Part shown: positions 44,452 to 53,645 of the stretch, piece after piece
Layout of the letters: each line of letters opens with the position of its first letter
How positions within the stretch are numbered: the first letter of the stretch is position 1
Assembly (NCBI RefSeq): GCF_006716675.1
Contig: NZ_VFPM01000002.1
Location: forward strand, 1,364,001-1,428,000
From: Humibacillus xanthopallidus
GTDB lineage: Bacteria > Actinomycetota > Actinomycetes > Actinomycetales > Dermatophilaceae
Direction of reading: 5' to 3'
Length of the DNA stretch: 64,000 nucleotides
Translations under genes and position numbers: made by a program
Notes under the pieces: model-generated
The model's database searches: none
What the model was told of the DNA's origin: nothing
Seen by the model: only the letters and a program-made list of their open reading frames with translations

Positions 44452-46761
44452 TCACACCGGCGCGACGGCCATCTCGAGGTAGCCACAGTTGCGGCCCAGT
44501 TCGACGGCCTCAGCACGCGACGCGGCTCCCAGCTTCCGGTAGATGGAACGAACGTGGCTGTGAACGGTGCTGTGCGACACGAAGAGCTCTCGCCCGATGT
44601 CGGCCTCGCTGCCCTTGCCGGCAAGCAGGGTCAGCACGGTGAGCTCCCGATGGGTGAGCGGTTCGGGGGCCGGCTGTCGAGACGTCGACTCTGACGTGGC
44701 CCGGCGCGTCGGAGGCGTGATCGGGCTGTCGATTGCCGGGAACACGCACGCCGCCATGATCATGCGGGCCTCAGAGGCCACGGCGGCCGCTTCCTGCGTT
44801 CGCCCCAGCATGGTGAGTGAGTCGCCCAGGTAGCGCAGCGTGCGGAGCAGGATGAGCGGCTGTCCCTGGTGCCGTGCCAGGGTCAACCCCCGTTGCAGCA
44901 CGGGCAGCGCTTCTGCTGGGCGACCGCGATCGTTGAGCATCGCCCCCAGCGCCATTGAAGGGCCCGATGTGGCATTCACCAAGCCGTGCTCCCGGGCGAC
45001 CAGCGTGCACTCATCCACGAGTCGTGCCTGCGCCTCCGTTCGTCCCTCCTCGCCTGCGATCATCGAACAGTATGCGAGCGAGGCACACAGGATCAGCCAG
45101 TGCCCTTGACGGCGGTTGGCGAGTGCGATGACCTCGGCGTACTGCTGCTCCGCCTCTCGGAACCGGCCTCGCCACATGTCCGCCATCGCGAGCCCCCAGC
45201 GGGCCACGGGGTACCACGGCGAGTCCGGCCCCTCCAGCTCGAGCGCGCGCACTGCGTGGGCGTGTGCCTCGCGGACGTTCCCCCAGGGAAATGAGCCTCG
45301 CAGGGTTTCAAGGCTGGCCTCCGCGGAACTGAATCCGTCCGGAAGGCTTCCGGCGTGCGTGTCGAGCAGCCGCTCGACCCGTACGATGCTCTCCGCCGCC
45401 TCAGCTTCCTGGCCCGACGCCGACAGGGCCCAGGCTCGGGCCAGGAGCAGCCGCACGTCGCTGTGGAGGACTCTCGGTGGGAAGCGGTCGGTCCACGCGA
45501 CGACGGTGTGGAACCTGCCCAAGTTGATCTGTGTGTACCACGTCTGCGCGACCAGGTCGGCGGCCTCCGAGTGCAGACCTGCTTCAAGTGCGTGGTTGAT
45601 GGCCGTCGCGGTGTCGCCGCGATCGCGATGCCAGGCGAACGCGCGCTGGTGCAGCTCGTTGGCAAGGCCCGGGTGGCGGCGTTCCAGCTGAACTCGCAGC
45701 AGCTGTGCGAACAGGGGGTGAAACCGGTACCAGGCGCCGTCGTCGTCGAGGGGCGTCAGGAACAGGTTGCTCCGCGCCAAGCGACGGAGCGTCTCATGCG
45801 ACCCGCTTTGGCCGGTGAGCGCGTCGCACAAGGGGCCAGAGATCCGGTCGAGAACGGCGCAGCGCGCCATGAGGTCCTGGTCGGCCGGGTCGTTGGCCTC
45901 GAGTACCTCGGACTCGAGGAAGTCGGTGACGTGCCGGTTGGACGCTTCGAATCTCGAGACCAACCCGTGGCGGTCCTCGGCTCGCTGCAGCGACAGCGCC
46001 GCGAGGTACAGGCCGGCGGGCCAGCCGAGGGTGCGCTCCACGAGGAGTCTGACGTCACTCGTGCTGAGGCCGAGCATCTGGCGCCCGTTGAGGAAAACGT
46101 CAGCCTCATCGAGGTTGAAGCGCAGGTCGTCCGCCCTCAGCTCGGTCAGCTGCCCATGTGCCCGTAGTGCTGACAATCCGAGGTCCGGTTCGGTCCGGGT
46201 CGCCACCACCAGCTGGAAATCGTCGGGGGCGTGCTCCACGAGCCACCGGACGCTCGCGCGGGCGCGCGAATCGGTGAGGAGGTGGAAGTCGTCGAGCACC
46301 AGAGTGACGCCGGCCTGGTCGGAGAGCGCGTTCACGAGACGCGGGAGCAGCACCTCGACCAGGGCTGGCGTGGACGGCGAAGCGAGGTCGTCCACGACGT
46401 CAAGGGCGGGGCAGGCTCGTCGTAGCGCCTCGAGCACGTAGGACCAGAGGATGGATGCGTCGTTGTCGTCGGCGTCGAGCGACAGCCACGCCATCGGACG
46501 AGAGTGTGCCTCCGCTCCCACCCATGCGGTGAGCAGGCTCGTCTTGCCGTATCCAGCAGGGGCTGCCAACAGGGTGAGTCGGTGCCCGGCGACCTGGTCC
46601 AGCCGCCCGAGAAGTCGCTCGCGCAGCACGACCTGCTCCCTTGCGGGCGGCGCGTGCAGCTTGGTCTCGACCAGGACTCGCGCCGGCGCCCCGGAATGCG
46701 GGCTGGCGGCCGGGGACCCAGCCAAGCCATCAGCGCCTCCCGCGCTGTCGACCCAACTCAC
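44452..46761 (-). CDS. Large ATP-binding LuxR-family regulator (MalT-like, LAL)
   Basis: A 769-residue transcription factor. The N-terminal STAND-type ATPase has Walker A APAGYGKTSLL (about 66-76) and a Walker B-like VTLVLDDFHLL. A middle region (about 350-680) of helical TPR-like repeats follows. The C-terminal LuxR helix-turn-helix (about 705-765) has LTHRELTVLTLLAGKGSEADIG and VSHSTVHSHVRSIYRKLGA. Such proteins are switched on by a small ligand or partner. It lies 84 bp after the sulfatase maturase on the same strand and may regulate genes of this block, though no target is shown. Confidence 0.9.
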   Translation of the reverse strand: MSWVDSAGGADGLAGSPAASPHSGAPARVLVETKLHAPPAREQVVLRERLLGRLDQVAGHRLTLLAAPAGYGKTSLLTAWVGAEAHSRPMAWLSLDADDNDASILWSYVLEALRRACPALDVVDDLASPSTPALVEVLLPRLVNALSDQAGVTLVLDDFHLLTDSRARASVRWLVEHAPDDFQLVVATRTEPDLGLSALRAHGQLTELRADDLRFNLDEADVFLNGRQMLGLSTSDVRLLVERTLGWPAGLYLAALSLQRAEDRHGLVSRFEASNRHVTDFLESEVLEANDPADQDLMARCAVLDRISGPLCDALTGQSGSHETLRRLARSNLFLTPLDDDGAWYRFHPLFAQLLRVQLERRHPGLANELHQRAFAWHRDRGDTATAINHALEAGLHSEAADLVAQTWYTQINLGRFHTVVAWTDRFPPRVLHSDVRLLLARAWALSASGQEAEAAESIVRVERLLDTHAGSLPDGFSSAEASLETLRGSFPWGNVREAHAHAVRALELEGPDSPWYPVARWGLAMADMWRGRFREAEQQYAEVIALANRRQGHWLILCASLAYCSMIAGEEGRTEAQARLVDECTLVAREHGLVNATSGPSMALGAMLNDRGRPAEALPVLQRGLTLARHQGQPLILLRTLRYLGDSLTMLGRTQEAAAVASEARMIMAACVFPAIDSPITPPTRRATSESTSRQPAPEPLTHRELTVLTLLAGKGSEADIGRELFVSHSTVHSHVRSIYRKLGAASRAEAVELGRNCGYLEMAVAPV

Positions 46762-46845
46762 GGAGTCAACAGTAGACGCGCCCCGAGCGCCGGCTTCCGC
46801 TTTGCGGATAATCGCGGATCCGGAGAAGGCTCCGTGGCTGCCCCC

Positions 46846-48085
46846 TCACACGGATGCGGCGGCTTCTGCGTCCTGAACGGCATACCAGTCGCGCAGGGCG
46901 GTGGCGTCCTGTCCGCGGCGAAGCAGCGACGCCATGACCTTCATGGGGGCGTCGACGTGGTGGAAGAAGTCCTTGTAGCCCGCGCAGAGGAAGTGCAGTC
47001 CTGGATCACCGTCAGGTGTGGTGAGGAAGCGGTCCTTGGGGCAGCCGCCGTTGCAGGCGAACCGCACGTCACAGTCAAGGCAGTATCGCGGCAGGTCGGC
47101 CTTGGCGTTGCCGAAACCCGTCTGGCGGTCCGACATGACGAGGTCCAGCATGGGCCGCCCCTCGGCGAGATTGCCGAGCTTGTAGGCGGGCTCCACGAAG
47201 TGGTCGCAGGAGTAGAGGTCGCCGTTGTGCTCCAGTGCGAGCGCTGAGCCACACGTGCGGGCGTGGACGCACATGCCGGCTTGATCCATGCCCAGCCAGT
47301 GGGCCAGCGCGGTGTCGAACATCTGCACGAAGACGTCACCCACATCGTGGCGCCCCCACTCGTCGAAGACCTCGATGAGGAATCGGCCGTACTGCTCCCC
47401 GGTGACCGTGCGGTGTGTGACGACCGAGCCCTCCTGCTTGTACAGCGGCCGGTCCTTTGCCCGCACCCCCCACCCCGCGTCGGCCATCGGCAGCAGCTCG
47501 GGAGTGACCCGCTCGACGATGGGAATCAGCTGGATGAACGTGGCGCCCAGGTCGTCACGCAGAAACCGGTAGACCTCGAGCCCGTGCTCGGCGTTGGCGG
47601 CGTTGATCGTGGTCAGGGCATTCCACTCCACCCCGTGCCGGGTCAGGATCTCCCATCCCCGCAGCACCCGGTCGAAGGTGGGCTTGCCGCCCTTGTCGAC
47701 CCTGAAGGCGTCGTGCATCTCACGCGGCCCGTCGATGGACAGGCCGACGAGGAAGCCGTTCTCCTTGAGGAACGCTCCCCAGTCGTCGTCAAGGAGGGTG
47801 CCGTTGGTCTGGATGGTGTGCTGCACCGTCTGGCCCGGACCAGCCAGCGCAGCCGCCAGCTCGACGCTCCGGGCGAAGAAGTCCAGCCCCATCATGGTGG
47901 GCTCTCCACCCTGGTAGTTGACCGTGACCTCTCCCACGGGCGGGTGGGAGGTGAAGAGCTCGCGCAGGTAGGTCTCGTGCAGCTCGGGCGAGGAAGAAGC
48001 AGTACTCGCAGTCGAGATTGCACACCGCCCCTGTTGGCTTGGCCATGATGTGGAAGGGCTGGGAGCCGACGGGGGTGGTGGTCAT
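46846..48085 (-). pseudogene. Radical SAM sulfatase maturase (anSME-like), frame-disrupted
   Basis: This gene should convert the sulfatase active-site Cys to formylglycine. The N-terminus (from 48085) carries the [4Fe-4S] motif CNLDCEYC. Near 47990 the frame breaks: the downstream part continues in another frame as ELHETYLRELFTSHPP, then EVTVNYQGGEPTMMGLDFF and the SPASM cysteines (CDHFV, CLDCDVRFACNGGC). Intact relatives have about 15-17 residues more at this point, so a deletion of about 50 bp, not a multiple of three, is likely. A sequence error is possible. As given, the protein would be cut into an inactive N-terminal piece and a piece without the cluster motif. Confidence 0.8.
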
Positions 48086-48115
48086 GTCATTCCTTGTTGT
48101 GGGGTGATCCGGGGT

Positions 48116-48508
48116 TCAGGCCAGGGCCTTGGCCTTGAGGCTCTCGAACTCGCTGGGAGTGATGGTGCCGTCATCGAGAAGCGCCTTGGCGCCCGCGATC
48201 TGTTGGTCGGGCGTTGCGCTCGAGGCGGCGACCGACGTGATGTATGCGTCCTGGGCGGCCTTTTGTTGTTGGTAGGCGGCGGTCTGCCGGTCGGTCATGC
48301 TCTTGCCGCGGGCGATCAGGTAGATCAGCGCGCCGATCCATGGCAGGAATATGAGCACCAGCGCCCACCCGGCCTTGCCCCAGCCCGAGAGGGTGTGGTC
48401 GCTGAACATGTCGAAGACGCACCGGAACCACACCATGATGGCAGCGATCCAGATGAAGACCAGGCAGAACCAGAGCAGGAAGTCCCAGAAGGAGTTCGGG
48501 TCGGACAT
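48116..48508 (-). CDS. PLDc_N / SHOCT domain membrane protein
   Basis: A 130-residue protein with two transmembrane helices (about 8-32 and 48-68) forming a PLDc_N-like domain (WALVLIFLPWIGALIYLIARG). A linker follows, and a C-terminal SHOCT motif (LLDDGTITPSEFESLKAKAL). Such proteins are small, of unknown role, and often stress-linked. Start 48508 has AAAGGA 9 nt upstream; longer readings run into the neighbouring gene. It lies 30 bp before the maturase gene in the sulfatase operon. Confidence 0.85.
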   Translation of the reverse strand: MSDPNSFWDFLLWFCLVFIWIAAIMVWFRCVFDMFSDHTLSGWGKAGWALVLIFLPWIGALIYLIARGKSMTDRQTAAYQQQKAAQDAYITSVAASSATPDQQIAGAKALLDDGTITPSEFESLKAKALA

Positions 48509-48564
48509 TGTCGTATTCCTTTCGAGCTGAGCGAGTTCAGGGTGGAGTCGCCTGGTGGCATGCC

Positions 48565-49056
48565 TCAGAAGCGGCGCATGGCGCGCCGTCGGCCGCGGCG
48601 GCGGCCGCGACGACGAACGCCGCAGACCGAGACGGGCGACAGCGGGCGCCCGAACGGATCGATGAAGAGGGTCACCGGGCCGGTGGTCTCGGGGACGGTC
48701 CCCTCGAGCACCTCGATGGAGTACCGGAGCGCACCGTCCTCTAGGACGGGGGAACGCAGCACGACGACCGCGTCCTGCGGAGCGTCTTCTGGGGACTTCA
48801 GGAACGCCAGCACGGCGTTGGGCGGGTCGCTCTCGAAACTGTTGTCGCCCACTGCCCACAGGTTCACGAAGTCCTGGGTGCTGAGGTGCCCCGTGGCTCG
48901 CTCCGGGCGGTCAGCGAAGTACAGGGTCGACGGTGTGATGCCTGTCAGGGTCAGGCGGCCGTCGACGCTGCTGGTGGCTGTCGCGGTCTGCACGAACAGG
49001 GCGTTCTCGGCGTCGAGCTCGTCACTCTCGTTCTGTTCGGTGGTGAGGTCGGTCAT
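48565..49056 (-). CDS. Conserved unknown protein of the sulfatase operon, Arg-rich tail
   Basis: A 163-residue protein. The core (about 20-140) is mostly beta strands with DGRLTLTGITPSTLYFADRP, DFVNLWAVGDNSFESDPPNAVLAFL and a C-terminal GPVTLFIDPFG. The last 20 residues form a strongly basic tail of Arg and Gly. No signal peptide is seen. I recall similar sequences beside arylsulfatases in other bacteria but cannot name a family. A GAGAG/AAGGAG ribosome binding site supports the ATG. It sits between the sulfatase and the SHOCT gene. Confidence 0.65.
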   Translation of the reverse strand: MTDLTTEQNESDELDAENALFVQTATATSSVDGRLTLTGITPSTLYFADRPERATGHLSTQDFVNLWAVGDNSFESDPPNAVLAFLKSPEDAPQDAVVVLRSPVLEDGALRYSIEVLEGTVPETTGPVTLFIDPFGRPLSPVSVCGVRRRGRRRGRRRAMRRF

Positions 49057-49135
49057 GGAATCTCTCCTTGCGTTGTGCTGGGGTCGCCCGTGGGGCCAGC
49101 TCGGCCCGGCCCCACGGGATGACGCGGTGACGGTG

Positions 49136-51481
49136 TCAGTCGCGGGCGAACGCGGCTTGGACCTCCTTCTCGCGGTCGACCCACGGGTCGCCGGAGACGT
49201 TGACGACCACCTTGTGGATCGTGCCGCCGGTGAAGGGCCACGGTGCGGTGCCGGGGTAGTCGGCCGTGACCGGCTCGCCGCGGTCCATGCCCACGTTCAG
49301 GCCTTCACCCGCCAGCGAGAACTTGCCTGGCTGCGTCTTGATCTTGGCCTCGCCCACCTTCTCGGTGTTGATGTAGAGGCTGAGCGTGCCCGTGGTCGGG
49401 ATGGCGTCGCTGTCGTCCTTGACGAAGGACGCCGAGAGCCGGCAGCGACCGGTCGGCAGCTCCTTCGTCGACTCGACGTACTGGTCGGTCTCGCCCACGT
49501 AGTTGTAGTCGTACTTGAGCTTGCCGTCCTTGACGTACAGGGCGTGCCCGCCAAAGCGGCAGCCGTGCGCGAAGAGGACACCGCCGACACCCTCGTCCGC
49601 TTCGATGGTGACTTCAGCCGTGATGCGGTAGTCGCGGTTGCGGATGTTGACCGCGACAGCCTCGGGCACCTCGGCGCACCCCGGGTAGTAGGTGTACTGG
49701 TCGCGCGGCTTCGAGACCTGGGGACGCCACGTAGTGAGGATGTCGACGGCCTTGCGCGATTCGAGCGGAAGAGCGTTGTACTTGCCTGCCTCCGACCACC
49801 ACAGTGCGATGAGCTCCTGGAGCTTGTCAGGGTGCTGGTCGGCAAGGTCGTGGCACTCGCTCGGGTCCTTGTCGGTGTCGAACAGCTCCCAGCGCTGAGT
49901 TGCGAACTCCGCCCACGCGTCCGGCATCGCCGGCGTCACCGACGCCGCCTTCCAGCCCTTGTGGTAGATCCCGCGGGTTCCCAGCATCGAGTAGAACTGC
50001 GTCTCGCGACCCGGTGCCTTCTCGTCGTCGAAGGTGCCACGGAAGCTCTTGCCCTCAAGCGGCACCTGCTTGGCACCGCGGTAGCTGTCGGGCAACTCGA
50101 CGCCGAGGCAATCGTAGATGGTGGGCACGATGTCAATGGCGTGCTGGTACTGCGTTCGCAGTCCCGGGTTCTTGATCTGAGCCGGCCACGAGACGATCAT
50201 CGGGTCGGCGGTGCCTCCCTGGTAGTTCGCGTAGCGCTTCCAGAGCTTGTTCGGGGTGTTGAAGGCCCACGCCCAACCCGTCGGGTAGTGGTTGTAGGTC
50301 AGAGTGCTGCCAAGAACGTCGAGGTACTTCAGGTTGTCCTCGAGCGAGTCCGGGATGCTGTTGAAGAACTTGTTCTCGTTGACTGAACCGGTCGGGCCGC
50401 CCTCACCGGACGCACCGTTGTCCGAGACAACGATGATGAGCGTGTTGTCGAGCTGACCCGAGTCCTCGAGGTAGTCCAGCATCCGGCCCAGCTGGTCGTC
50501 GGCATGGCTGACGAAGCCGGCGTAGACCTCGGCCATCCGGCAGAACAGCTTCTTCTCGTCCTCCTTGAGCCCGTCCCATGGCAGAACGGTGTCGGCGTAA
50601 GGCCATTCCTGACCCTTGGGGCCCTTGAGGTCGCCGTAGGGATTGATCGGCGAGAGCTCGGCGTGCTCGGGGATGATGCCCATCTTCTTCTGGTTCTCGA
50701 AGACAATCTCGCGGTAGGCCTCGTAGCCCATGTCGAACTTGCCCTTGTACTTGTCCGCCCACTCCTTCGGCACCTGATGCGGTGCATGGCCGGCACCGAA
50801 GGAGTAGTAGAGGAAGAACGGCTTGTCCGGAGCGACCGCCTTCATGTCCCGGATGAACTCCAGTGCCTTGTCCGTGATGTCGACCGAGAAGTGGTAGCCA
50901 TCCTCGGGAGTCTTTGGTGGGTCCACCATGTGGTTGTCGTGGACCAGGTCGGGGTACCACTGGTTGGTCTCGGCTCCAAGGAACCCGTACCAGCGGTCGA
51001 AGCCGCGGCCGCTCGGCCAGCCCTGCCGGCGCGAGGCGAGGTTCTCCTCGTCCTCGGCGCACAGGTGCCACTTGCCCACCATGAACGTGCTCCATCCCTG
51101 CTCGCCGAGGATCTCGGAAGCCATGGCGGTCTCCATGGGGATGTGGCCGTTCGCGTTCGGGAAGCCAGAGGACGCCTCCGCGATGCACGCCATGCCGTTG
51201 GTCGTGTGGTTGCGGCCGGTCAGCAGGCAGGAGCGCGTCGGCGAGCACAGGGCCGTGGTGTGGAAGTTGGTGTAGCGCAATCCGCGCTTGACGATCCGGT
51301 TTATGTTCGGCGTCTCGATCGTCCCGCCGAAGGGTTCGAGGGCGGAGAACCCGACATCGTCAAGCACCACGTACATGACGCTCGGGGCGCCCTCGGGCGG
51401 AACGGGCTGGGCGTAGGACGTCCAGTCAGGTGTCGAGTTCTGGATGTCAATGTTGATGACGCCGTTGAACTGCTTGCTCAT
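49136..51481 (-). CDS. Arylsulfatase (type I, Cys-type formylglycine)
   Basis: A 781-residue enzyme of the alkaline-phosphatase superfamily that hydrolyses sulfate esters. The formylglycine motif C-x-P-x-R is intact in TALCSPTRSCLLTGR (Cys about 80), metal-binding residues lie in YVVLDDVGFSALEPFGG and VVSDNGASGEGG, and KWHL is present. The C-terminal quarter is an all-beta domain. No signal peptide is visible, so it seems cytoplasmic, or exported otherwise. Activity needs a maturase, and the adjacent radical-SAM gene is damaged. It resembles the large arylsulfatases found in cluster with DUF1269 genes. Confidence 0.92.
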   Translation of the reverse strand: MSKQFNGVINIDIQNSTPDWTSYAQPVPPEGAPSVMYVVLDDVGFSALEPFGGTIETPNINRIVKRGLRYTNFHTTALCSPTRSCLLTGRNHTTNGMACIAEASSGFPNANGHIPMETAMASEILGEQGWSTFMVGKWHLCAEDEENLASRRQGWPSGRGFDRWYGFLGAETNQWYPDLVHDNHMVDPPKTPEDGYHFSVDITDKALEFIRDMKAVAPDKPFFLYYSFGAGHAPHQVPKEWADKYKGKFDMGYEAYREIVFENQKKMGIIPEHAELSPINPYGDLKGPKGQEWPYADTVLPWDGLKEDEKKLFCRMAEVYAGFVSHADDQLGRMLDYLEDSGQLDNTLIIVVSDNGASGEGGPTGSVNENKFFNSIPDSLEDNLKYLDVLGSTLTYNHYPTGWAWAFNTPNKLWKRYANYQGGTADPMIVSWPAQIKNPGLRTQYQHAIDIVPTIYDCLGVELPDSYRGAKQVPLEGKSFRGTFDDEKAPGRETQFYSMLGTRGIYHKGWKAASVTPAMPDAWAEFATQRWELFDTDKDPSECHDLADQHPDKLQELIALWWSEAGKYNALPLESRKAVDILTTWRPQVSKPRDQYTYYPGCAEVPEAVAVNIRNRDYRITAEVTIEADEGVGGVLFAHGCRFGGHALYVKDGKLKYDYNYVGETDQYVESTKELPTGRCRLSASFVKDDSDAIPTTGTLSLYINTEKVGEAKIKTQPGKFSLAGEGLNVGMDRGEPVTADYPGTAPWPFTGGTIHKVVVNVSGDPWVDREKEVQAAFARD

Positions 51482-51526
51482 TGCGATCTCCTTGTTTCAT
51501 GTGCTTGCTGGTGGGGAGCTGGACGC

Positions 51527-52033
51527 TCAGACGCTCTTCACGGCGTCCGTCAGTGCCTTGGCGCTGGTGGCGTCGACCTTGTTCTTGCTGACCGTCGATG
51601 CCTTGGTGAGGGCCTGGTCGACTGCTGCCTCCCACTGCTCGTCGAACATCCCGACGATGCCTGAGCTGTCGAGGGGGAGGGAGTCCTGGACGTCGTCCCT
51701 GATGTCGGCCTTCTCGCTGTGTGAGATCAGGCCCCCGACACCGGCACCCGCGCCCGCGCCGACGAGGGCGCCCGCGAGCATGCTCGGCGGGAAGATCAGA
51801 CCGACGATCGCGCCGCCGACCGCGCCCCAGGCAGCGCCCTTGCCCGTGGTGTGGAAGTCGTCCTTGACATTGATCTTTCCGTCGGTGCCGCGACTGACCA
51901 GGATCAGTCCTTCGACCTTGATCACGTCGTCGTCGGCCAGCTGCTTGATCGCGTCCCAGTCGCCGCGCGCGGCGTCCTCGTCGAGGTATGCCGCGACGTA
52001 GAGGTCGACTGGGCCATCGGTGTCTGTTGCCAT
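51527..52033 (-). CDS. DUF1269 (glycine-zipper) membrane protein, copy 1
   Basis: A 168-residue protein with a ferredoxin-like N-terminal part (LYVAAYLDEDAARGDWDAIKQL), a central glycine-zipper hydrophobic segment (about 78-110, GAVGGAIVGLIFPPSMLAGALVGAGAGA) and a C-terminal helical part. This is the DUF1269 architecture. The role is unknown; the family is often induced by osmotic or other stress. ATG 52033 follows GAGGAGA. It is the first gene of the sulfatase operon and has a paralogue at 58618-59139. Confidence 0.85.
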   Translation of the reverse strand: MATDTDGPVDLYVAAYLDEDAARGDWDAIKQLADDDVIKVEGLILVSRGTDGKINVKDDFHTTGKGAAWGAVGGAIVGLIFPPSMLAGALVGAGAGAGVGGLISHSEKADIRDDVQDSLPLDSSGIVGMFDEQWEAAVDQALTKASTVSKNKVDATSAKALTDAVKSV

Positions 52034-52173
52034 GAGCGTTCTCCTCAATCGAGCGGTCGGCTGACCCGGCCGCGAGGGTGAAGGGCTCGTCCTGCGGCCA
52101 TCCGGAGCGTGGCCCGGGGGTGCCCCCCGACGTTCGCCTTCGCTCCACAACGCTCACAGCGCGCTATGGCGCC

Positions 52174-52206
52174 CGCATCACCTTCCCCGTGAATTCACCT
52201 AGGGGA
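52174..52206 (-). promoter_or_regulatory. CCTAGG/GATGTC bipartite element, site 2 (DUF1269-sulfatase operon)
   Basis: On the minus strand TCCCCTAGGTGA (52206-52195), 15 nt, then GATGCG (52179-52174), 141 bp before the DUF1269 ATG. The near-palindromic CCTAGG box also lies 108 bp before the AI-2E gene on the plus strand and could serve both. Confidence 0.55.
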
Positions 52207-52314
52207 GATCACCGTGCAGGCGGTTACACCGCAGGATCCCTGCGGTCTGATGAAGATGTGGCCCCAGCTGGCTGCCCCGTCCGGGCGGTCGCCCGTGAAA
52301 TCAAGGAGAAGACC

Positions 52315-53580
52315 ATGTCCGATGACGTTCGACACGACGCGGCGGTCGCGCCCGCGGAGGCGCTCGCCATCACCTCTGATGGTCAGCTCGTGCCCGCTGA
52401 GGCGACTGGAGTCGCGGCCCAGAGCCTCTCGATGCGGTCGGTGTGGCGGATCGGGTTTGCGCTCTTGGGGGTGGTCGCCGTCGGCGCCTTCGCGCTGTTC
52501 GTCCTGCGGGACGGGGGCGACCTCATCTTCACCGTGCTCATGTCGTTGTTCGCAGCGATCGCGATGGCGCCAGGTGTCGATCGGCTCGCCAAGCACATGA
52601 GGCGTGGCGCCGCCACGGGGCTGGTCATGGGCGCCTTCGCGGTGTTCGTGGTCCTCTTTCTCGCGGCTTTCGGCAAGCTGTTCGTGGACCAGGTGGTGCA
52701 ACTGCTGCTCTACGTGCCGAAGCTGGTCGACGGAACGTTGGAGTGGGTCAACAGCTCGTTCTCGATGTCGCTGACACGGGACAACGTCCTCAGCTCTGTC
52801 GGCCTGACCCCAGACAAGCTCGCGGCAGCCGCAGAGAAGGCGGGCATGAGCGCTCTCGGATTCCTCGGCTCAACTCTCGGGGCGCTGTTCAGCGTATTCA
52901 CCTTCGGCATGTTCATCTTCTACCTGTCCGCCCAGATGCCTCAGTTCGAGCGCTGGGTGGGGTCGTTGTTCCCGGCCCGCGCGCAGCCAGTGGCGCAGAA
53001 GGTCTGGACGATCACCGCGGAGAAGACCGGCGGCTACATCGCGTCGCGCCTCATCCTCGCCGGCATCAACGCCGCAACGACTGCGATCGTCTTCATCATC
53101 ATCGGGATGCCGTACTGGCTCGCGCTGGCGCTCTGGACCGGGATCGTGGCCCAGTTCGTGCCCACCATCGGCACGTACATCTCGATCATCCTGCCCGTGG
53201 CCGTGGGCCTGCTCACCCCCACCCCGTGGATCGGCGTGATCGCGCTCGTCTGGGCGGTCCTCTACCAGCAGGTCGAGAACCTCTTCATCGAGCCGAAGAT
53301 CAGTTCCAAGGCAGTGGACGTGAACCCGGCCGTCTCGTTCGGGGCGGTCCTGCTCGGCGCGGCCCTGTTCGGCGTCGCCGGTGCCTTCCTCGCCGTGCCC
53401 GTCATTGCGATGTTGCTCTCCCTGGCGGATATCTACGGCAAGCGCTACGAGCTGCTCCCCAGCATTTCCAACGCCATCGACCACGCCCGGCCGGCCGGTG
53501 GCAGCAAGCGGGCCCAACGCAAGGCGGCTGCCGCGGCGGCTGCCGATGGCTCAGCCCAGGCAGCACATTCATCCGCCTGA
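52315..53580 (+). CDS. AI-2E family transporter (YdiK/PerM-like)
   Basis: A 421-residue polytopic membrane protein with about eight transmembrane segments: a pair at about 40-80, one at about 98-120 and the rest at about 180-375. The conserved motif YQQVENLFIEPKI and PTIGTYISIILPVAVGLL identify the family. Members export AI-2 or small molecules or exchange ions; the substrate here is unknown. The Ala/Lys-rich C-terminus is cytoplasmic. ATG 52315 has AAGGAGA upstream. It heads a plus-strand set with the HAD and antiporter genes, divergent from the sulfatase operon. Confidence 0.9.
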   Translation: MSDDVRHDAAVAPAEALAITSDGQLVPAEATGVAAQSLSMRSVWRIGFALLGVVAVGAFALFVLRDGGDLIFTVLMSLFAAIAMAPGVDRLAKHMRRGAATGLVMGAFAVFVVLFLAAFGKLFVDQVVQLLLYVPKLVDGTLEWVNSSFSMSLTRDNVLSSVGLTPDKLAAAAEKAGMSALGFLGSTLGALFSVFTFGMFIFYLSAQMPQFERWVGSLFPARAQPVAQKVWTITAEKTGGYIASRLILAGINAATTAIVFIIIGMPYWLALALWTGIVAQFVPTIGTYISIILPVAVGLLTPTPWIGVIALVWAVLYQQVENLFIEPKISSKAVDVNPAVSFGAVLLGAALFGVAGAFLAVPVIAMLLSLADIYGKRYELLPSISNAIDHARPAGGSKRAQRKAAAAAAADGSAQAAHSSA

Positions 53581-53645
53581 GCATCCGGCGCAGAAGGGAC
53601 GCTGTCATTCGCGCCGGGCGCACACACCCGAGGAAAGGAACCGTC

